Positions 8,880 to 20,320 are shown, counted from the first letter of the stretch. The stretch is 64,000 nt of DNA from Amblyomma americanum (GCF_052857255.1 NC_135497.1:550851531-550915530); one strand, 5' to 3'. Notes: a model not told the origin generated them from the letters alone. Translations and numbers: made by a program.

Positions 8880-9740
8880 CACCAACGCAATGGAGCGTGC
8901 ACGCGCGCGCTCGCTCGCTTGCGTTACGTCGGACTATCTTCGGGCCTTCAGTGTCACAGTTGTTCCTCTTTCGCACAGCTGTGTTGCATGGGCGTGCGAT
9001 TTGGTTCTATTCGTGGCGTGTGAACACGGAATTTTGAGCGTGTTTGTACGCAAGACCAAATGGAACTTGCTCAGTTGTCGGAATGTACTGTACAAATTGT
9101 TCTTCGTGCCCGCCGTAGAGAGTGCGATGCTAAGGTTTCATAATACTTTTTATACACTTCCTGTCTTTCATATTTTCTAATTTTCTTTGCTGTTCTGTGG
9201 TGAGCACCTTTGGCATCACCGAAACGCTTCTTAGAACCGGCGCTGCTTGCGTCTCTCCTGAGCTTTCTTTTTGTTTTTATTGCGCCAGTCAGCATTCAGT
9301 GTTCTTGTTTTGTGCATTCCGACAGAGCTAGAGAGTGGGGAAACACGGGTAGAGTTTTAGAGTAAACAACAAAACCATTACTTTAGCCCCTCCAGAACAT
9401 CACACCCTCGCGTTTTACCCACATGTAGCTTGCGGCCAAAAAAATTCTGCATTTGGAGCGCATGGCGCCAAAATTCTTAAACATTGCCTAAAATAAGAAA
9501 AATACCCAGTTATAACTTCAGAAATGTAGTGCGCCGACTTTCGCGCCTTTTTGACCGATATCTGCTACAGCAAAGCTCATTTGAATTTTCCTTTCTCCGC
9601 TTAGAATGGGCTAATCTTGGGAACCTTAAATTCAGTTGTTGCGAACATGTGGCGGGTTATACACCTAAACATCAAGTTATAATGATTGCTCATTTAAAAG
9701 TTAGGGGAAGTTAAGTAGAAATCTAGAAGAGTGCGGTGAG
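8880..9740. other. Unassigned spacer
   Basis: The GC-rich segment to about 8960 is upstream of the minus-strand MADF exon. A 74-codon lysine/arginine-rich open frame on the minus strand (9295-9071) has no recognisable domain, and I do not call it. Nothing else is supported. Confidence 0.3.
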
Positions 9741-10770
9741 GGGCTAGTTGGTACGACATTATCGAAACAATGAATAACTGCGCAAAAAGGACGGGACAAG
9801 AGAGAAGAAACACACGAGACAAGCGCAGACTAACAACTGGTTTATTGCACCAACGCCTCCTTCCTTCGACAACAAAGCGCATGCCCACCAACCGCAAAGA
9901 CAAAAGCCATAATCATCACGTCAAACCAAGAAACTCCAACTCCTTGCGGTACAGGCGTATGGAAGCCTCGCTAACACATTTGTCAGGCCCTAATCTCGCG
10001 ATTTCCAAGGCTTCGATAACTTCACGTTCTTTTTTGTCCCTCGCGCGTCCGATAATCTTAGTGCTGTCGAAAAGTGGAGTGCAATCTTTATCGTCATGCT
10101 TGCAATGGCTAAGCAGATGCTGCCCTCTGGAATCAGCTAAGGAATTGGCATGCCCTAATAATTTAATGTTGATGCATCGCCCAGTTTGCCCAACGTACAC
10201 CTTACCACAGCTCAGCGGAATCTGATAGATTACATTCACTCCGCATTGCACAAACTTGTTCCTGTGGTTGGTGCTACACTCAATCTTCTTTTGCCTATCT
10301 GGTATGACCAAATTGCACAAACGCGACAGCTTGCAAGGTGCCGAAAAAAGGACCTATACGCCGAATTTACCGGCGAACCTCTTCAGGCCGTGCGAGACCC
10401 TGTGAACATAGGGAATTACTTAATACTTCCGCCTCTCCTGGGCATCCGCCCCACGAGGCTTTGAGTTTGGGCGGAAGGACTTCAACAGGGACTCGCAACA
10501 CCCCGAAGGAAATCGCGAGATTAGGGCCTGACAAATGCGTTAGCGAGGCTTCCATACACCTGTACCGCAAGGAGTTGGAGATTCTTGGTTTGACGTGATG
10601 ATTATGGCTTTTGTCTGCGGTTGGTGCGCATGCGCTTTGTTGTCGAAGGAAGGAGGCGTTGGTCCAATAAACCAGTTGTTAGTCGTCGCTTGTCTCGTGT
10701 GTTTCTGTGTTTCTTCTCTCTTGTCCCGTCCTTTTTGCGCAGTTATTCACTGTTTCGATAAGTGTAAACA
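9741..10770. mobile_element. Penelope-like element: inverted pair of 3' ends
   Basis: The left part (9765-9997) and right part (10516-10760) are reverse complements, each running from the end of a GIY-YIG coding region into the same 3' untranslated tract (AGTTATTCA, GACGGGACAAGAGAG, TAACAACTGGTTTATT). The left end carries GGGCTAGTTGGTA, shared exactly with the 28457 element. Opposed copies joined this way are a known outcome of Penelope-like (PLE) retrotransposition. Reverse transcriptase sequence is absent. Confidence 0.8.
9916..10320 (-). pseudogene. GIY-YIG endonuclease domain of a Penelope-like element
   Basis: The open frame of 134 codons contains NVIYQIPLSCGKVYVGQTGR, the GIY and YIG halves of the nuclease core, followed by INIKLLGHANSL. 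In most relatives that segment has Arg-Leu where this copy has Lys-Leu, so the catalytic arginine position is probably replaced. Downstream are HLLSHCKHDDKDCTPLFDST and REVIEALEIARLG (catalytic Glu), then the terminal KCVSEASIRLYRKELEFLG. In PLEs this domain lies C-terminal to the RT and nicks target DNA. The start is a 5' truncation. A plus-strand copy of the last 30 codons lies at 10508-10598. Confidence 0.85.
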
Positions 10771-10917
10771 CCTTGCGTTTTATCCGTGTTTTTCCCCATT
10801 CTCCCCTAAGTTTTCGATCGCGCTCACGACGGCACTTGTAAGCATCGCTTGAACTTATTGGCGGTCTCAAAGGCGGGATCTAACACAGTAACAATTACAC
10901 AATAACGCAATTGCATT

Positions 10918-11046
10918 TCGGGGAAGGCGAAATCCTTGAGAGCCGCGTACTGTGCGGTGTCAATGCAGGAGATCGAAACTTCCGGAACCCTCCACTGTGG
11001 CGTCCTTCACAGCCGGAGCCGCTTTGGGACGTTAAACCGCAAAAAC
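10918..11046 (+). mobile_element. 5'-truncated Ruka-like SINE
   Basis: Only the 3' half is present: GAGAGCCGCGTACTGTGCGG, then CCCTCCACTGTGGCGTCC, ending with GCTTTGGGACGTTAAACC. The tRNA head with boxes A and B is missing. Confidence 0.75.
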
Positions 11047-11049
11047 TAT

Positions 11050-11485
11050 CTTATTTTGCTTAAACGTTTTTGAAGACGCGACAAGACCACGAGACCCTCA
11101 CACGTGCCGAGCGACTTGTTATTTGTCGCTTTTGCATATTTTTTCCCCCAGAAAGTGCGGCGCGCCCAGCGGTGGTGTTTCTTGTTTGTTTTTTATTCGA
11201 TTCAATGAACATGACCCTGTTCCCCTGCCCGGCCAGACACTATTTCTCTTCTTGATATTTCTTTACCAACCCTGCCCAGCAGGCCGAGAGCGAACGCTTC
11301 ATTGCGAGATCCCCCGGACGCCTTGCATTATTAATAAGTGCTACCTGTGTAACATGCAACTTGCGGTACAAACTACAGAGAAGCGGACCGTGGCTCAGAA
11401 AGCCTAAAATGGCGGTGGTACTACTAGCACAACCCGTTCTGCTCCACACATACCGCGAAGCGAACTGCCGTCTGTTAAACGTTGT
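11050..11485. other. Unassigned spacer
   Basis: I found no supported gene, RNA or repeat between the SINE fragment and the MITE. Confidence 0.3.
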
Positions 11486-12143
11486 GCAGGGTAGTTCACC
11501 CAAGTCATTACACAATTTTTAAAAGTAGGCTTTTTGAGTTAGAAGAGCGGTTTTTTTGGCATAGCATTGTCAGCAGCATAGCGCGTCAGAATACAGCTAA
11601 GACGTGCTAACTAGCAGGCTGTTTAACTAATATTGAATAAATAACTTTTTAACTATTACCGTTAGGTTCGTTAATTATGGAGAGGCGTATAGCTCCCGGT
11701 TAGTAATATCAATATAAGTGTTTAGAATTTCGAAAAGGTGGTAAACTTCGGCATGGTGACTAACCAAATTTTGGCTATTTCGACTAGTTACGTGCACTGG
11801 AGAGGTTTCTTTGCTTCCAAGCTTCACCAAAGCGCATGTATTTTGGCGCGAGGTAGCCAAAATTTGTTGGGCCACAGTGCCGAGGGGAATTGCGTTTTCG
11901 AAATTATAAAAACTGTTATCGATATTACTTACGGTGGGCTACACGCTTCTAGATAATTAACGAACCTAACAATAATAGTTAAAGTTAACTATTGAATATT
12001 AGTTAACCAGTCTGCTATTTAGCACGTCTAAGCTGTATTCTGATCTACTATACCGCTCATAATACTATGCTGAAAAAAGCACGGTTATATCTCAAAAGCC
12101 AAGTTTTAAAAATTGTGTAAAGTCTTAGGCGAAACACCCTGTA
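11486..12143. mobile_element. Non-autonomous DNA transposon (MITE) with long inverted repeats, copy 1
   Basis: Termini GCAGGGTAGTTCACC and GCGAAACACCCTGTAT are inverted. The inverted arms continue for over 200 bp (ACACAATTTTTAAAA with TTTTAAAAATTGTGT; CAGAATACAGCT with AGCTGTATTCTG; GTTAACTAATATTCAATAG-like tracts). The middle is also weakly palindromic. There is no coding sequence. A second, 3'-truncated copy lies at 46665-47103, proving it is a dispersed family. The superfamily cannot be told from the ends (CAGGGTGTTTC type). Confidence 0.8.
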
Positions 12144-12149
12144 TAGTGG

Positions 12150-12340
12150 TTTCGGCCTTTGGCTGCGAGGTCAAAGCTCGCGGGATCGATTCCTGGCCGC
12201 GCCAACAGGATTTCGATAGTGGAAGTATGCAAAACCCGGCGCAGTGAGTAGGCATTAAGAACTCGATGTGGTCAAAATTCCTCCACTACGGCGCCTCTCA
12301 TAGCCCATGTATAGCATCGTGACGTTAAACCCCGGATACC
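12150..12340 (+). mobile_element. Old, diverged Ruka-like SINE
   Basis: Recognisable landmarks in order: a degenerate head, a box B-like GGGATCGATTCCTGGCCGCG, CTCCACTACGGCGCCTCTCA, TAGCCCATG, and GTGACGTTAAACCCC. Divergence is high compared with the 45 kb copy, and the A box is barely visible. Confidence 0.65.
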
Positions 12341-12344
12341 GTAT

Positions 12345-13220
12345 CATACACCTTCCAGAGGCTTAAAATTTTCTATTTTCTGGGGGAAGTAGTTTGGGTC
12401 CTATTGTGTGGGAGAAAGAGTTTGGATCGCTAGTATGCGTGCTGTTAATATGTGCATCTAACTTTAAACGGCTGGGTTATTGTTCCTGTTGGTTATGTTA
12501 AAGACTACCAGGATCACCCTTCCTCTCCATTCTCGCTAGCATATAACAGTCTGGGCAGGTATCCGCCAGCACTCTTGGAATCAGTTTTATAAGTAACTAG
12601 AAGCAGATATTGCTCCAGAACACTTCCATTTCGTATAATAAACTGAAAAAACTGACCATCGGAGGAGAGCTCTACCCGCTGCCATGCAAAGCGCTTTCAG
12701 CTACATAGAAGACTGTTGCGCTCATAGCCCAATGACTGTTACTATATATTGCGTAATTTGAGGGAATATTTCTGAAAAATTTAACCTCATAGTTTGAACG
12801 CGCAGGCACCATTTATTTTCCAGGAACGGTACATTTCTAAGTGCGTGAATATGAGGGTGTATGCGCATGTCACAACTCCATTATTTTTCTGTGCATCAGT
12901 AACCGGGCGGCAGGAGTGTCTTCACCTAAATTCTATTTCCGATGGGATTCTTTTAATCGCTCAACAGGATGTCACATTACAAAATTTGGCCGCAGATTTA
13001 CCATTGTGTTGCTGGGACCGGTTTGCTTAGACAGGAGGGTTTAGCGCCACGCGCCACGGTTTATTCGCGTGTAAGCTTTCATAATGCTCATGCGTGGCCT
13101 CCAAGATTAAGCGATGCCATATGCCATAGGTTTCAGGCGGCTTTAGTGAACGCTGCCTTGACGCCCGATCTATCAATGCATGACTCATTAGTAGTTCTCA
13201 CCCCTATCATGTACCGAGTG
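12345..13220. other. Unassigned spacer
   Basis: No coding region or repeat could be supported. The open frames here are short and lack any motif. Confidence 0.3.
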
Positions 13221-13225
13221 GTTAT

Positions 13226-13268
13226 CATGATCATCAGCCTGACTACGCTCACTGCAGGACAAAGGCCT
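13226..13268 (-). mobile_element. 3' terminus of the RTE LINE split by a gypsy element
   Basis: The plus-strand text CATGATCATCAGCCTGACTA and CACTGCAGGACAAAGGCCT is the reverse complement of the usual 3' end of tick RTE LINEs (short ATGATGATGA tail, then the coding end). The rest of the same LINE lies at 16800-17062, on the far side of the gypsy element. GGCCT occurs at both junctions. Confidence 0.75.
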
Positions 13269-13456
13269 GCAAGCTTGTGTCTTATGCGCAGCCAAAGGAG
13301 GGAGGTACATGGCCCCCCGCCTAAACTTCAAGTCGAACCAGCACTGATGGGCGGCGGCACAGGTGGGGAAGGTGGGAGTCAGAGACAGCAGACGGGGGAC
13401 AGGCATTGAAAGGCTGCACTGCGAGGCATTCAATGGAGTTCTCCACTTAGGCCGGC

Positions 13457-14476
13457 TTAAGGCGGTCCGTACTGACATTCTTCGTGGCCATTCTGAAAGA
13501 GCGTGGCAGTTTTTAGGGTGCGGCGAAGGACGCGGAATGGTCCGTCGTAAGCCGAGGTGAGTGGTGCACGGACAGCGTCGCGGCAAACGAACTTCACATG
13601 GGTGGAAGTGGCGAGATCCCGGTGAACAATGATGGTGTTGTGGTGGTGAGGGCGAGGCAGAATAGGCCGGAGGTCTTTAGCATTGTCGACCAGACGCTGA
13701 AGGAAATCTTGCGGCTGGGCGGGTAGTTGCGCTGATATGGAGAAGTCTGCGGGGAGACGCAGGGAACTAGCGTACAGCAACTCTGCTGCAGAGCACTGAA
13801 GGTCGGCTCGGAGAACGGCCCGTAAACCCAGGAGCCCAAGGGGTAAGCTGTCAACCCAGTGGGCGCAGTTCAGACGGCTAGCTAGGGCAGCCTTCAGTTG
13901 GCGGTGAAGGCGTTCCACCATGCCGATAGCGCATGGGTGGTACTTGGTGGTGCGACTGTGCCTGGCGCCCAAAATACGGTCAATGGCAGCAAACAGGGTA
14001 CACTCATACTGGCGCCTACGGTCTGTCGTCACGGTGTCAGAGCAACCAAAGCGTGACATGCACGATGAAATGCAGGCTTGCGAAACAGTCTCACCGGTGA
14101 TGTCACAAATGGGAACAGCCTCCGGCCAGAGTATGAAACGTTCGACCATGATGAGGATGTAACGGTATCCTTTTGACACGTGTAGTGGACCCACGATGTC
14201 GAGATGAACATGGTCGAAACGACGGCCGAGGCGAAGGAAGGCCTAAGAAGGAGTCTTGGTATGACGGGAGACATTTGTCGCCTGGCAGGCGAGACATGTG
14301 CTCATCCACTCGCGCACATCACCATTAATACCGGGCCAGACATAGCGCTGGGTGACAAGGAGCAGAGTAGCCCGAATGCCTGGGCGACAAATGTCGTGGA
14401 GCGAGTGAAAAAAGGCCTGGCGAAGTGCAGCCGGAACAAAAGTGCGCGGAAGGTCTGGCGCGAGATCGCACCACAA
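13457..14476 (-). pseudogene. Gypsy integrase
   Basis: The N-terminal zinc-binding part (HDICRPGIRATLLLVTQRYV and STCLACQAT, an HHCC pattern) lies at 14430-14250 in one frame. A TAG near 14246 separates it from the core, which runs open to 13457. The core has HVHLDIVGPLHVSKG (first D), DTVTTDRRRQYE (second D) and GMVERLHRQLKAAL (catalytic E), so the DD35E triad is visible. The C-terminal part with LTSAYDGPFRVLRR follows. The domain joins retrotransposon cDNA to the host chromosome. The stop between zinc finger and core, and the absence of RT, make it non-functional as it stands. Confidence 0.85.
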
Positions 14477-14596
14477 GGGCAGAGGCGAACACGGATGAGG
14501 TACAAGCCGTAGTCTGAGTGAATGGTGGTTCTCACGAAAAGCCTAGACCTCGCTGTCATCCTGCTGTGCGGAAGAGACTGCGGCCAAGTCGATGGT

Positions 14597-15184
14597 TTAA
14601 GCTGGACAGTCAACCGCAGCGATAACTGAAAGGGCATCAGCAGCAATGTTGTCGGCACCTTTCACGTGACAGATGTCAGGTGTGGATTCCAAAATGTAAG
14701 CGAGATAGCGGAGATCGCAGGGCAGGTATTTCGATGAGTTGTCCCGGAAAACGTATGCCAGTTTTTTGTGATAGGTGAGCACATGAAACTTGCATCCTTC
14801 CAGAAAATGTGGAAAGTACTGTACGGCAGCGTAGATGGCAAGCAGCAGCTCGCGGCCGAAGACACTGTTTCGTATCTCAGCAGGAAGCAGCTTCCGAGAG
14901 TAAAATGAGAAAGGCTGCCACTCGGAGTAAATGAGCTGCTGTAAGACGGCTCCGACAGACACGCTAGACGCATCCACCATCAGTCTAGTAGGGGTGTAGA
15001 TTCGCGGATGGATCAGAAGCACAACGTGCTTGGCAGCAGTAAAAGCGGCCTGAGCTTCTGCTGACCAGGAAGTGGGAGAGGACGGGGAACCGGTTGACCG
15101 AAGGAGGTCGGTGAGCGGGCGGAGCAGCTCTGCGCAGTGCGGTACGAAGTGCCGGGAAAATTCACCGGGATTCCGCTTGGGCAC
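14597..15184 (-). pseudogene. Gypsy RT C-terminus and RNase H
   Basis: The open segment begins with the RT thumb/connection remnant (RHFVPHCAELLRPLTDLL) and continues into RNase H. LMVDASSVSVGAVLQQ holds the first Asp, then FGRELLLAIYAAVQYF holds the Glu, and NIAADALS holds the last Asp. The usual TDHKPL segment reads LTYHKKLAY, so the third acidic residue has become Tyr. The fingers and palm of RT are deleted: upstream coding stops at DHILERGFICPSSSA near 15203 and resumes directly with the thumb region. Confidence 0.8.
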
Positions 15185-15202
15185 TAGATGCAGCGGGGAA
15201 GC

Positions 15203-15791
15203 CTACGCGCTGGACGACGGGCATATAAAGCCGCGCTCCAGTATGTGGTCGAACTCCCGCTTGGCGACAGCGAGACGGTCCCCAAAGAGGCGGCGTGTGC
15301 GAGCGGCGGCGGGTGGGCCAGAGGTGACGATGTGATGGGTCAGCGTCTGCTTAGGTGGCTGAGCAAGGTTGCAGGGCTTGGTCAACTTCGGAAAGTCCCC
15401 CAGGATTTTATTGAACGGCGACGAAGGTAGCAGCGTGCGGATGCCGATGGGAGCAAGGCCAGACAGGGCTCCAGAGATGGACAGAAGATTCAAACCACCA
15501 GTCAAGCGATGACGCCGCATGCTGACATCGAATTCCGAGAAGGAGAATAAATACGAGCCGAAGATTGGGTGGACCACATCAGCGATGACGAAGAATCTGC
15601 AGAAAATGAGGCCGAGTCCGAAGTCGATGGTGAAGGACCGAAGACAATAAGGTCGCTACAGACGACTCGTTGGCAGCACGAAGCGAGTGCTCCGTTGACT
15701 TGGAACGTTCAGCCTTAGTCGGGGGCACAACGTTGATCTCCGCGCACGTGTCTGCAAGAGACCGGGTGCCAGATAGCTTGTCGGTAATCAT
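15203..15791 (-). pseudogene. Gypsy protease and RT N-terminus
   Basis: Two frames carry this part. The first has ITDKLSGTRSLADTCAEINV, where a retropepsin would normally have DTGAE; Gly is replaced by Cys. The second (15577-15203) gives the protease C-terminal part, then the start of RT (RRLFGDRLAVAKREFDHILE). The frame change near 15578 and the altered active site indicate decay. Retropepsin normally processes the Gag-Pol precursor. Confidence 0.7.
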
Positions 15792-15832
15792 AAAAAGGTG
15801 GCCGCGACGACAAGGGAGACCACATTTTTCCG

Positions 15833-16608
15833 TCAGTAATCTCGGTGGGCGTTTGCGACCACGAACATTGGCGCGGTGCCGGAAGCGGCGGTGGTATCAA
15901 CATAGAGACGGAGGGCTGGGGCTCGGAGCATGACGAGCGCGTGAAGGCGAGCGATGGCTGGGACGAGACGAATGGTCCACTCTGGGCGGGCGACCGAGGC
16001 GGTAAGCTCATCGATGCGGGCCTCAAGACGAGAAATCGCCGTGTCAGGAGACGACAAGACAGTAGAGACGGACGGGGAAGCCACTTCAAGAACAACATCA
16101 GCGAGCTCCGCCGTGCGATCGAGGCTCACGTCGCCAGCCGCCGTGAGGACAAGTCGATTTGGCTGAGGGAGGCGGTTGAGGAAGGCTTCTAGAAGCAACA
16201 CAGTGTAGTAGGGGAAATCGCGCTCCCCGAGAAGCTGCCGGATCTCGCGCAGCAGTTGGAATGGTCGCCGATCGCCAGGCTCCTCCGCGGTAAGGAGCTG
16301 CTGGAGGCGGGCACGTTCCGACAGCATCTCTCCAGCACCTTGGTCTTGAGGTGCTGTCAGGGTGCATCGCCCATGGATTCGGAGATAAGATTCGAGAGTT
16401 CGCAGGCCACATTAGGAGGAAGCGCGGAAAAAACCTGGTAGTATCGCGTCACTTCTGAAGTGATGCGATGGAGGCTGAACAGCGTCTCGATCTGTAGAAA
16501 CGAGACTTGCGGGTTCTGAAGCCAGAAGGGAGGGAGGCGAAGCCGCAGCGATGCGACGTCCTGCGGGTGCGAGTTCTGTTCAGTGGAGGGGCCGCCCGTT
16601 TCAGTCAT
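15833..16608 (-). pseudogene. Gypsy gag
   Basis: The coding start (MTETGGPSTEQNSHPQ, 16608) lies just after the 5' LTR and primer-binding site. It leads to LRLPPFWLQNPQVSFLQIET and VTRYYQVFSALPPNVACELS, typical of tick Ty3/gypsy Gag proteins. A frame change near 16340 moves to the second open segment (16327-15833), with the leucine-rich LLLEAFLNRLPQPNRLVL part. No intact zinc knuckle was recognised. Confidence 0.7.
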
Positions 16609-16799
16609 GGCGTTCGTCCTAAGTCACCACTTGTGGGCTTATGCCTCAAGAGCGAAGGAACGTCAGCTCACTCGGATCTAGGCAAGAATAGAACAGCCAG
16701 CCGCGGCTTCACGTGCCACAGCCCCGCCCCTTCTTTATTTTCTTTCTTGCGTGGGAACACTTTGGCCGTGCTCTAGGCGCAGCCAATGGAGGGCGCTAC

Positions 16800-17062
16800 A
16801 GGCCTCTCCCGTATATAGTCTCCAATTAACCCTGTCCTGTGCCAGCTGCGGCCACCCTATCACCGCAGACTTCTTAACCTCATCCGTTCACCTAACTTTC
16901 GGCCGTCCTCGGCAACGCTTCCCTTCCGTTGCAACCCAGTCTGTTGCCCTTAAGGACCAGCGGTTATCTTGTCTTCGCATTGCATGTCATGCCCAAGCCC
17001 ATTTCTTCGTATTTTGATTTCGGCTAGGATGTTCGGCGCTAGTCTAATCGCTCTCGTCATCA
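16800..17062 (-). mobile_element. RTE LINE 3' coding fragment
   Basis: The plus strand shows the reverse complement of the RTE C-terminal coding segment and its neighbourhood: TCTCCAATTAACCCTGTCCT, GTGCCAGCTGCGGCC, TAACCTCATCCGTTCACCTA, GACCAGCGGTTATCTTG, and TTTGATTTCGGCTAGGATG. Together with 13226-13268 it forms one insertion split by the gypsy element. Confidence 0.8.
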
Positions 17063-17064
17063 GC

Positions 17065-20000
17065 AGTGAAGGGTAATTTTCTCGTATGTATCACAATATG
17101 GTCATAGAAATAATATGCTGATTTCGTGTTGTATATGCTCCCTAATTGAGGAAATTGTTGCTATTTTTTGGGACAATATATATAACTCCGTAAGTTGGCC
17201 AAAAATTGCAGCGACAGGTGGGTGGGTTGGGGCGCAACACTGATGCCACTAGATGTGTTCTGCAACTCTGGGTATGAATGCAAGATGGCTTTTGTGTTTA
17301 TGCCGCTACATACTCATTAACGCCGTGGTTAAGTTTAAAGTGGATGCCTCGTCACGTAACGAGTGATGTCATTGTGTTCGGTCCAAGCAGTTGCTGGTAT
17401 TCTGGTCAGTCAGCTTGGCCTGTTGCGCTGCGCCAGTGACATCGACGTTGCGTAGACTGGAAAAGAAGCCTTAACAATATCGCTGTAAAACAGTAATGCT
17501 CGTGACATCACCAGCGTGACCGCGAACCTCAACAATTGTCGCTAAGTCTGCAGCGACGCTAACGCATGCACTTTCGCGTTAATGGTGCAGGTTCAAGGGC
17601 TATTTCCGGGAATTCCTGCACGGCCTGTGCTGGTCTGAGCCGCTGATCCAGATCAAGCAGTGCACCACCAGCCCTCAGCTGCGCTGCTCAACGAGGACGC
17701 AGAGTCTAGCCCTCAAGGGCTTCTCTCGCCGACACGGCAACGGTGCGCCGCCGGCGCTCCGAACGACCACGGAACAAACCTAAATCCCTTCGTCGCCTTT
17801 TGGTGGGCTCGCTGCGAGTTGCTCCTGCATAAGTAAAACCCGGTGTTATTTGTGCGGACTCCTACTGGCAAGGAAAGACCTCTGCGAACGGTTACTAAGG
17901 CACTTTCACTACTCGTCCTGAAGGAGCTTTCTTTTGCACAATCTGCTCAGCTTACTGCATTCACGCGAGAAGCTTGCGATCATTTTCATGCCCAGTTAGG
18001 ATCCGGCCTATCTTAACCTCCGTGCCGGCAGCGGGATTCCTTCGTATATCCTCAAACGCTAAAAAGTGACTGCAGGTCTGCTGCGCAAGAACTCTGCGTG
18101 TGCAGATGACATAAGCGCACCAGGCTTGTTGATTGCGCAGAACAGTGTCGCCGCCAGGAGGCACCCGCGTTGCCCTAAGAAGGTGTAATGTCGCGGGAAT
18201 GTAACCAGGATCGATAATTACCGAACAGGAGCCCAGAGTGCACGTTCTGCGCTTGTTCTTCGATGTGAGGGGAGCGTCGCGCCTCTAGCTTCGCACTCGA
18301 AGTCCAAATGAAGGTAACGTAAGCCCTAAAATGCATCATTCCAAGATCAGAAGAGTAGCATCCTTGGATATGAAATCTGCACCTTTCATTAAAAGCATGA
18401 CTATTTTTAACAAAGCAAACACTATAAACGTCAAATAACCGCAGCAATTCCGCACACGGCTTTACGCATTGGGAGTGATGACAATGTTGAGACAAGCAAG
18501 GCATTCGGCTGCTTCTCCTCAATTACCATGAAGAAATAACGACACTCATGGTGAAATAAAATTATATAATTTTTGTCTTGAATCAGTTTCTGTGCGATGA
18601 ACTGCAAATAATAGAATGATAACTAGAATGCCCGAACTAATAAAAATGACGATGGAGTCGTTTCGTAGCACGTGGCCTGCGTAATCACAGCATGCGATTT
18701 TGTGACGCCACGCTCTGGCTCGATGGAGGCATTCCTTCATTCAGCTATCAGTTTCTCCTAAATAAACAACATCGCTCGTGAAGAAAGCAGGAAATGAGTT
18801 TGGTTCGGCCGCACTAATCCACTGTCATAAAGAAATGAAATGCATGCGAGCTGAGTTGATGGTTTCTCTATCGCTTGCTTCGTATCATCACTTCTAAGAT
18901 TTGGTGATCTCCGAAATAATATTTGAAGAGTTGGCGGGACGCTTAAGGGCCGCCATAAGGGTATGGCGCGATAGCATTAATGGGTCCTTTGAGCAGCCTG
19001 GGGTCCTGATTGCAGATAACTTCGCATGCAAGAGCGATGTTCTTTATTTATTTATTTTTACTTTTCATTTTTATCTTTCTTTTACGGCAATACACTCAAG
19101 GCCTCCTATTAACCAAGTCGAACGAACGTTCGAATTGGTCGAGGGCTGGCTTGAACGGCTCACATCCCAAGTCCAGGCTCGAGAATTTTTCTTTTCATCG
19201 CAATTTCTTTTCTTTTTGACAGGCACTGCGTAGGGTGGGTGGAATGACGTCACTACCCTATAGACGAAATGAGGAATTGTGCAGTGATGTCATCACTGTT
19301 GTACTCCAGGATCGTTCTCAGGTGTTTTAATTACCCGCGCGAGGTCATGTGGCTGTGCCGCCAAGACCGTCTCGACAAATACCGGTTTTCTCGACGCTCC
19401 AACGCCAACAACGACGCGTGTCACTGCTAAACGGGATCCATAGTACTCGTCCGTAAACAGCACGTGATTTTTATTTAGGAGAAAGAGCATCCAAACTTTA
19501 TTAAAACTAAAGCATCTGCACTTCTAACGCAGTGCTATACCCCTAATGTGCAGTACGCAGCTCACCAAAGCAGATGTGTTGTGTACAGATGTGCCGTTTG
19601 AGGATTTCGCTACCTTAGGGGTGACTGATAATAAATAAATAAATAAATAAATAAATATTAAGGTTTTTACTCATACAACGTACAGTTTGTATGCAGCTGC
19701 ATAAGCGTGGGGTCGCTTGTGTGCGAAGCTGGGCAGGCCAGAGGCGTTGCAGAACAACTTTACCAAAAGGCCACTGTGGCAGTGTATGGGATCCACGCAA
19801 ACTGCACACGTGTACGTAGTACAATGAGAAACAAATATGTTTGTCACAAAGGAGAAAAGAAAAAAATGCGTTTTCAATGCGTTTTGAACTTCCCGAGTAA
19901 AAAAAAAAAAACATCTGGAAACACAACAAGAAACAGAATAATAATATTGCTTAAAATAGACAAAAGTCATCGCAAAACAATTTTAACAAATTGTCACTTT

Positions 20001-20315
20001 GACAAGGTAGACAGACGGTCCATTTAAAGTTGGAATGTGCAGACGGTACATGCGCGAAGAAAGATGTTTATCGCGGAGCGGAAAAAGAAATCACTCGTAA
20101 TCAACTATCCAAAAAAAAAGAATAAAAAGAAACAAGACACTTTAAAAAGCCATTGCTCAAAACAGACGTCTTCGCTAGGAATACTAAAGAAAGAAACCAG
20201 TGACAGTTCTAGCAGGAAATATACGCGAGCTGTTAGCAGCATTCTTAGGTCCTTTTTGACTGCACTGACATTCGGAACGCAGAAAACGTATACAAGCTGG
20301 TTGAAGTGAAATGGT
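17065..20315. other. Long unassigned interval
   Basis: No gene, RNA or recognisable element is supported. Minor items: an (AAAT)n microsatellite at about 19631-19658, and T-rich tracts at 19040-19085 and 19195-19220. A GC-rich stretch at 17580-17780 (Arg/Thr-rich when translated) may be an old retroelement fragment. Open frames are all short and motif-free. Confidence 0.4.
19631..19658. repeat. (AAAT)n microsatellite
   Basis: Seven uninterrupted copies of AAAT/TAAA are visible. Confidence 0.9.
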
Positions 20316-20320
20316 ATGCA

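Larger units (their letters stand above)
13276..16799 (-). mobile_element. Ty3/gypsy LTR retrotransposon with RT deletion, inserted in an RTE LINE
   Basis: The 5' LTR (16799-16632) starts TGTAGCGCCCTCCATTGG and ends CCCACA. A primer-binding-site-like TGGTGACTTAGG follows two bases later. The 3' LTR is reduced to about 34 bp (13309-13276). It retains both outer ends (TGTACCTCCCTCC and CTTATG...ACACA-like), so an internal deletion removed the rest. A purine tract (GGCGGGGGGCC) lies just upstream of it. Between them are gag, protease, RNase H and integrase in the usual order, with most of the RT missing. The element is about 3.5 kb, against about 5 kb for a complete one. Confidence 0.8.

Noticed and set aside
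9071..9295. Basic 74-codon minus-strand frame as a small gene
   Set aside because: Lys/Arg-rich but without motif or supporting signals.
19800..20310. A- and K-rich plus-strand frames as genes
   Set aside because: They follow from A-rich runs; no motif, no splice signal.
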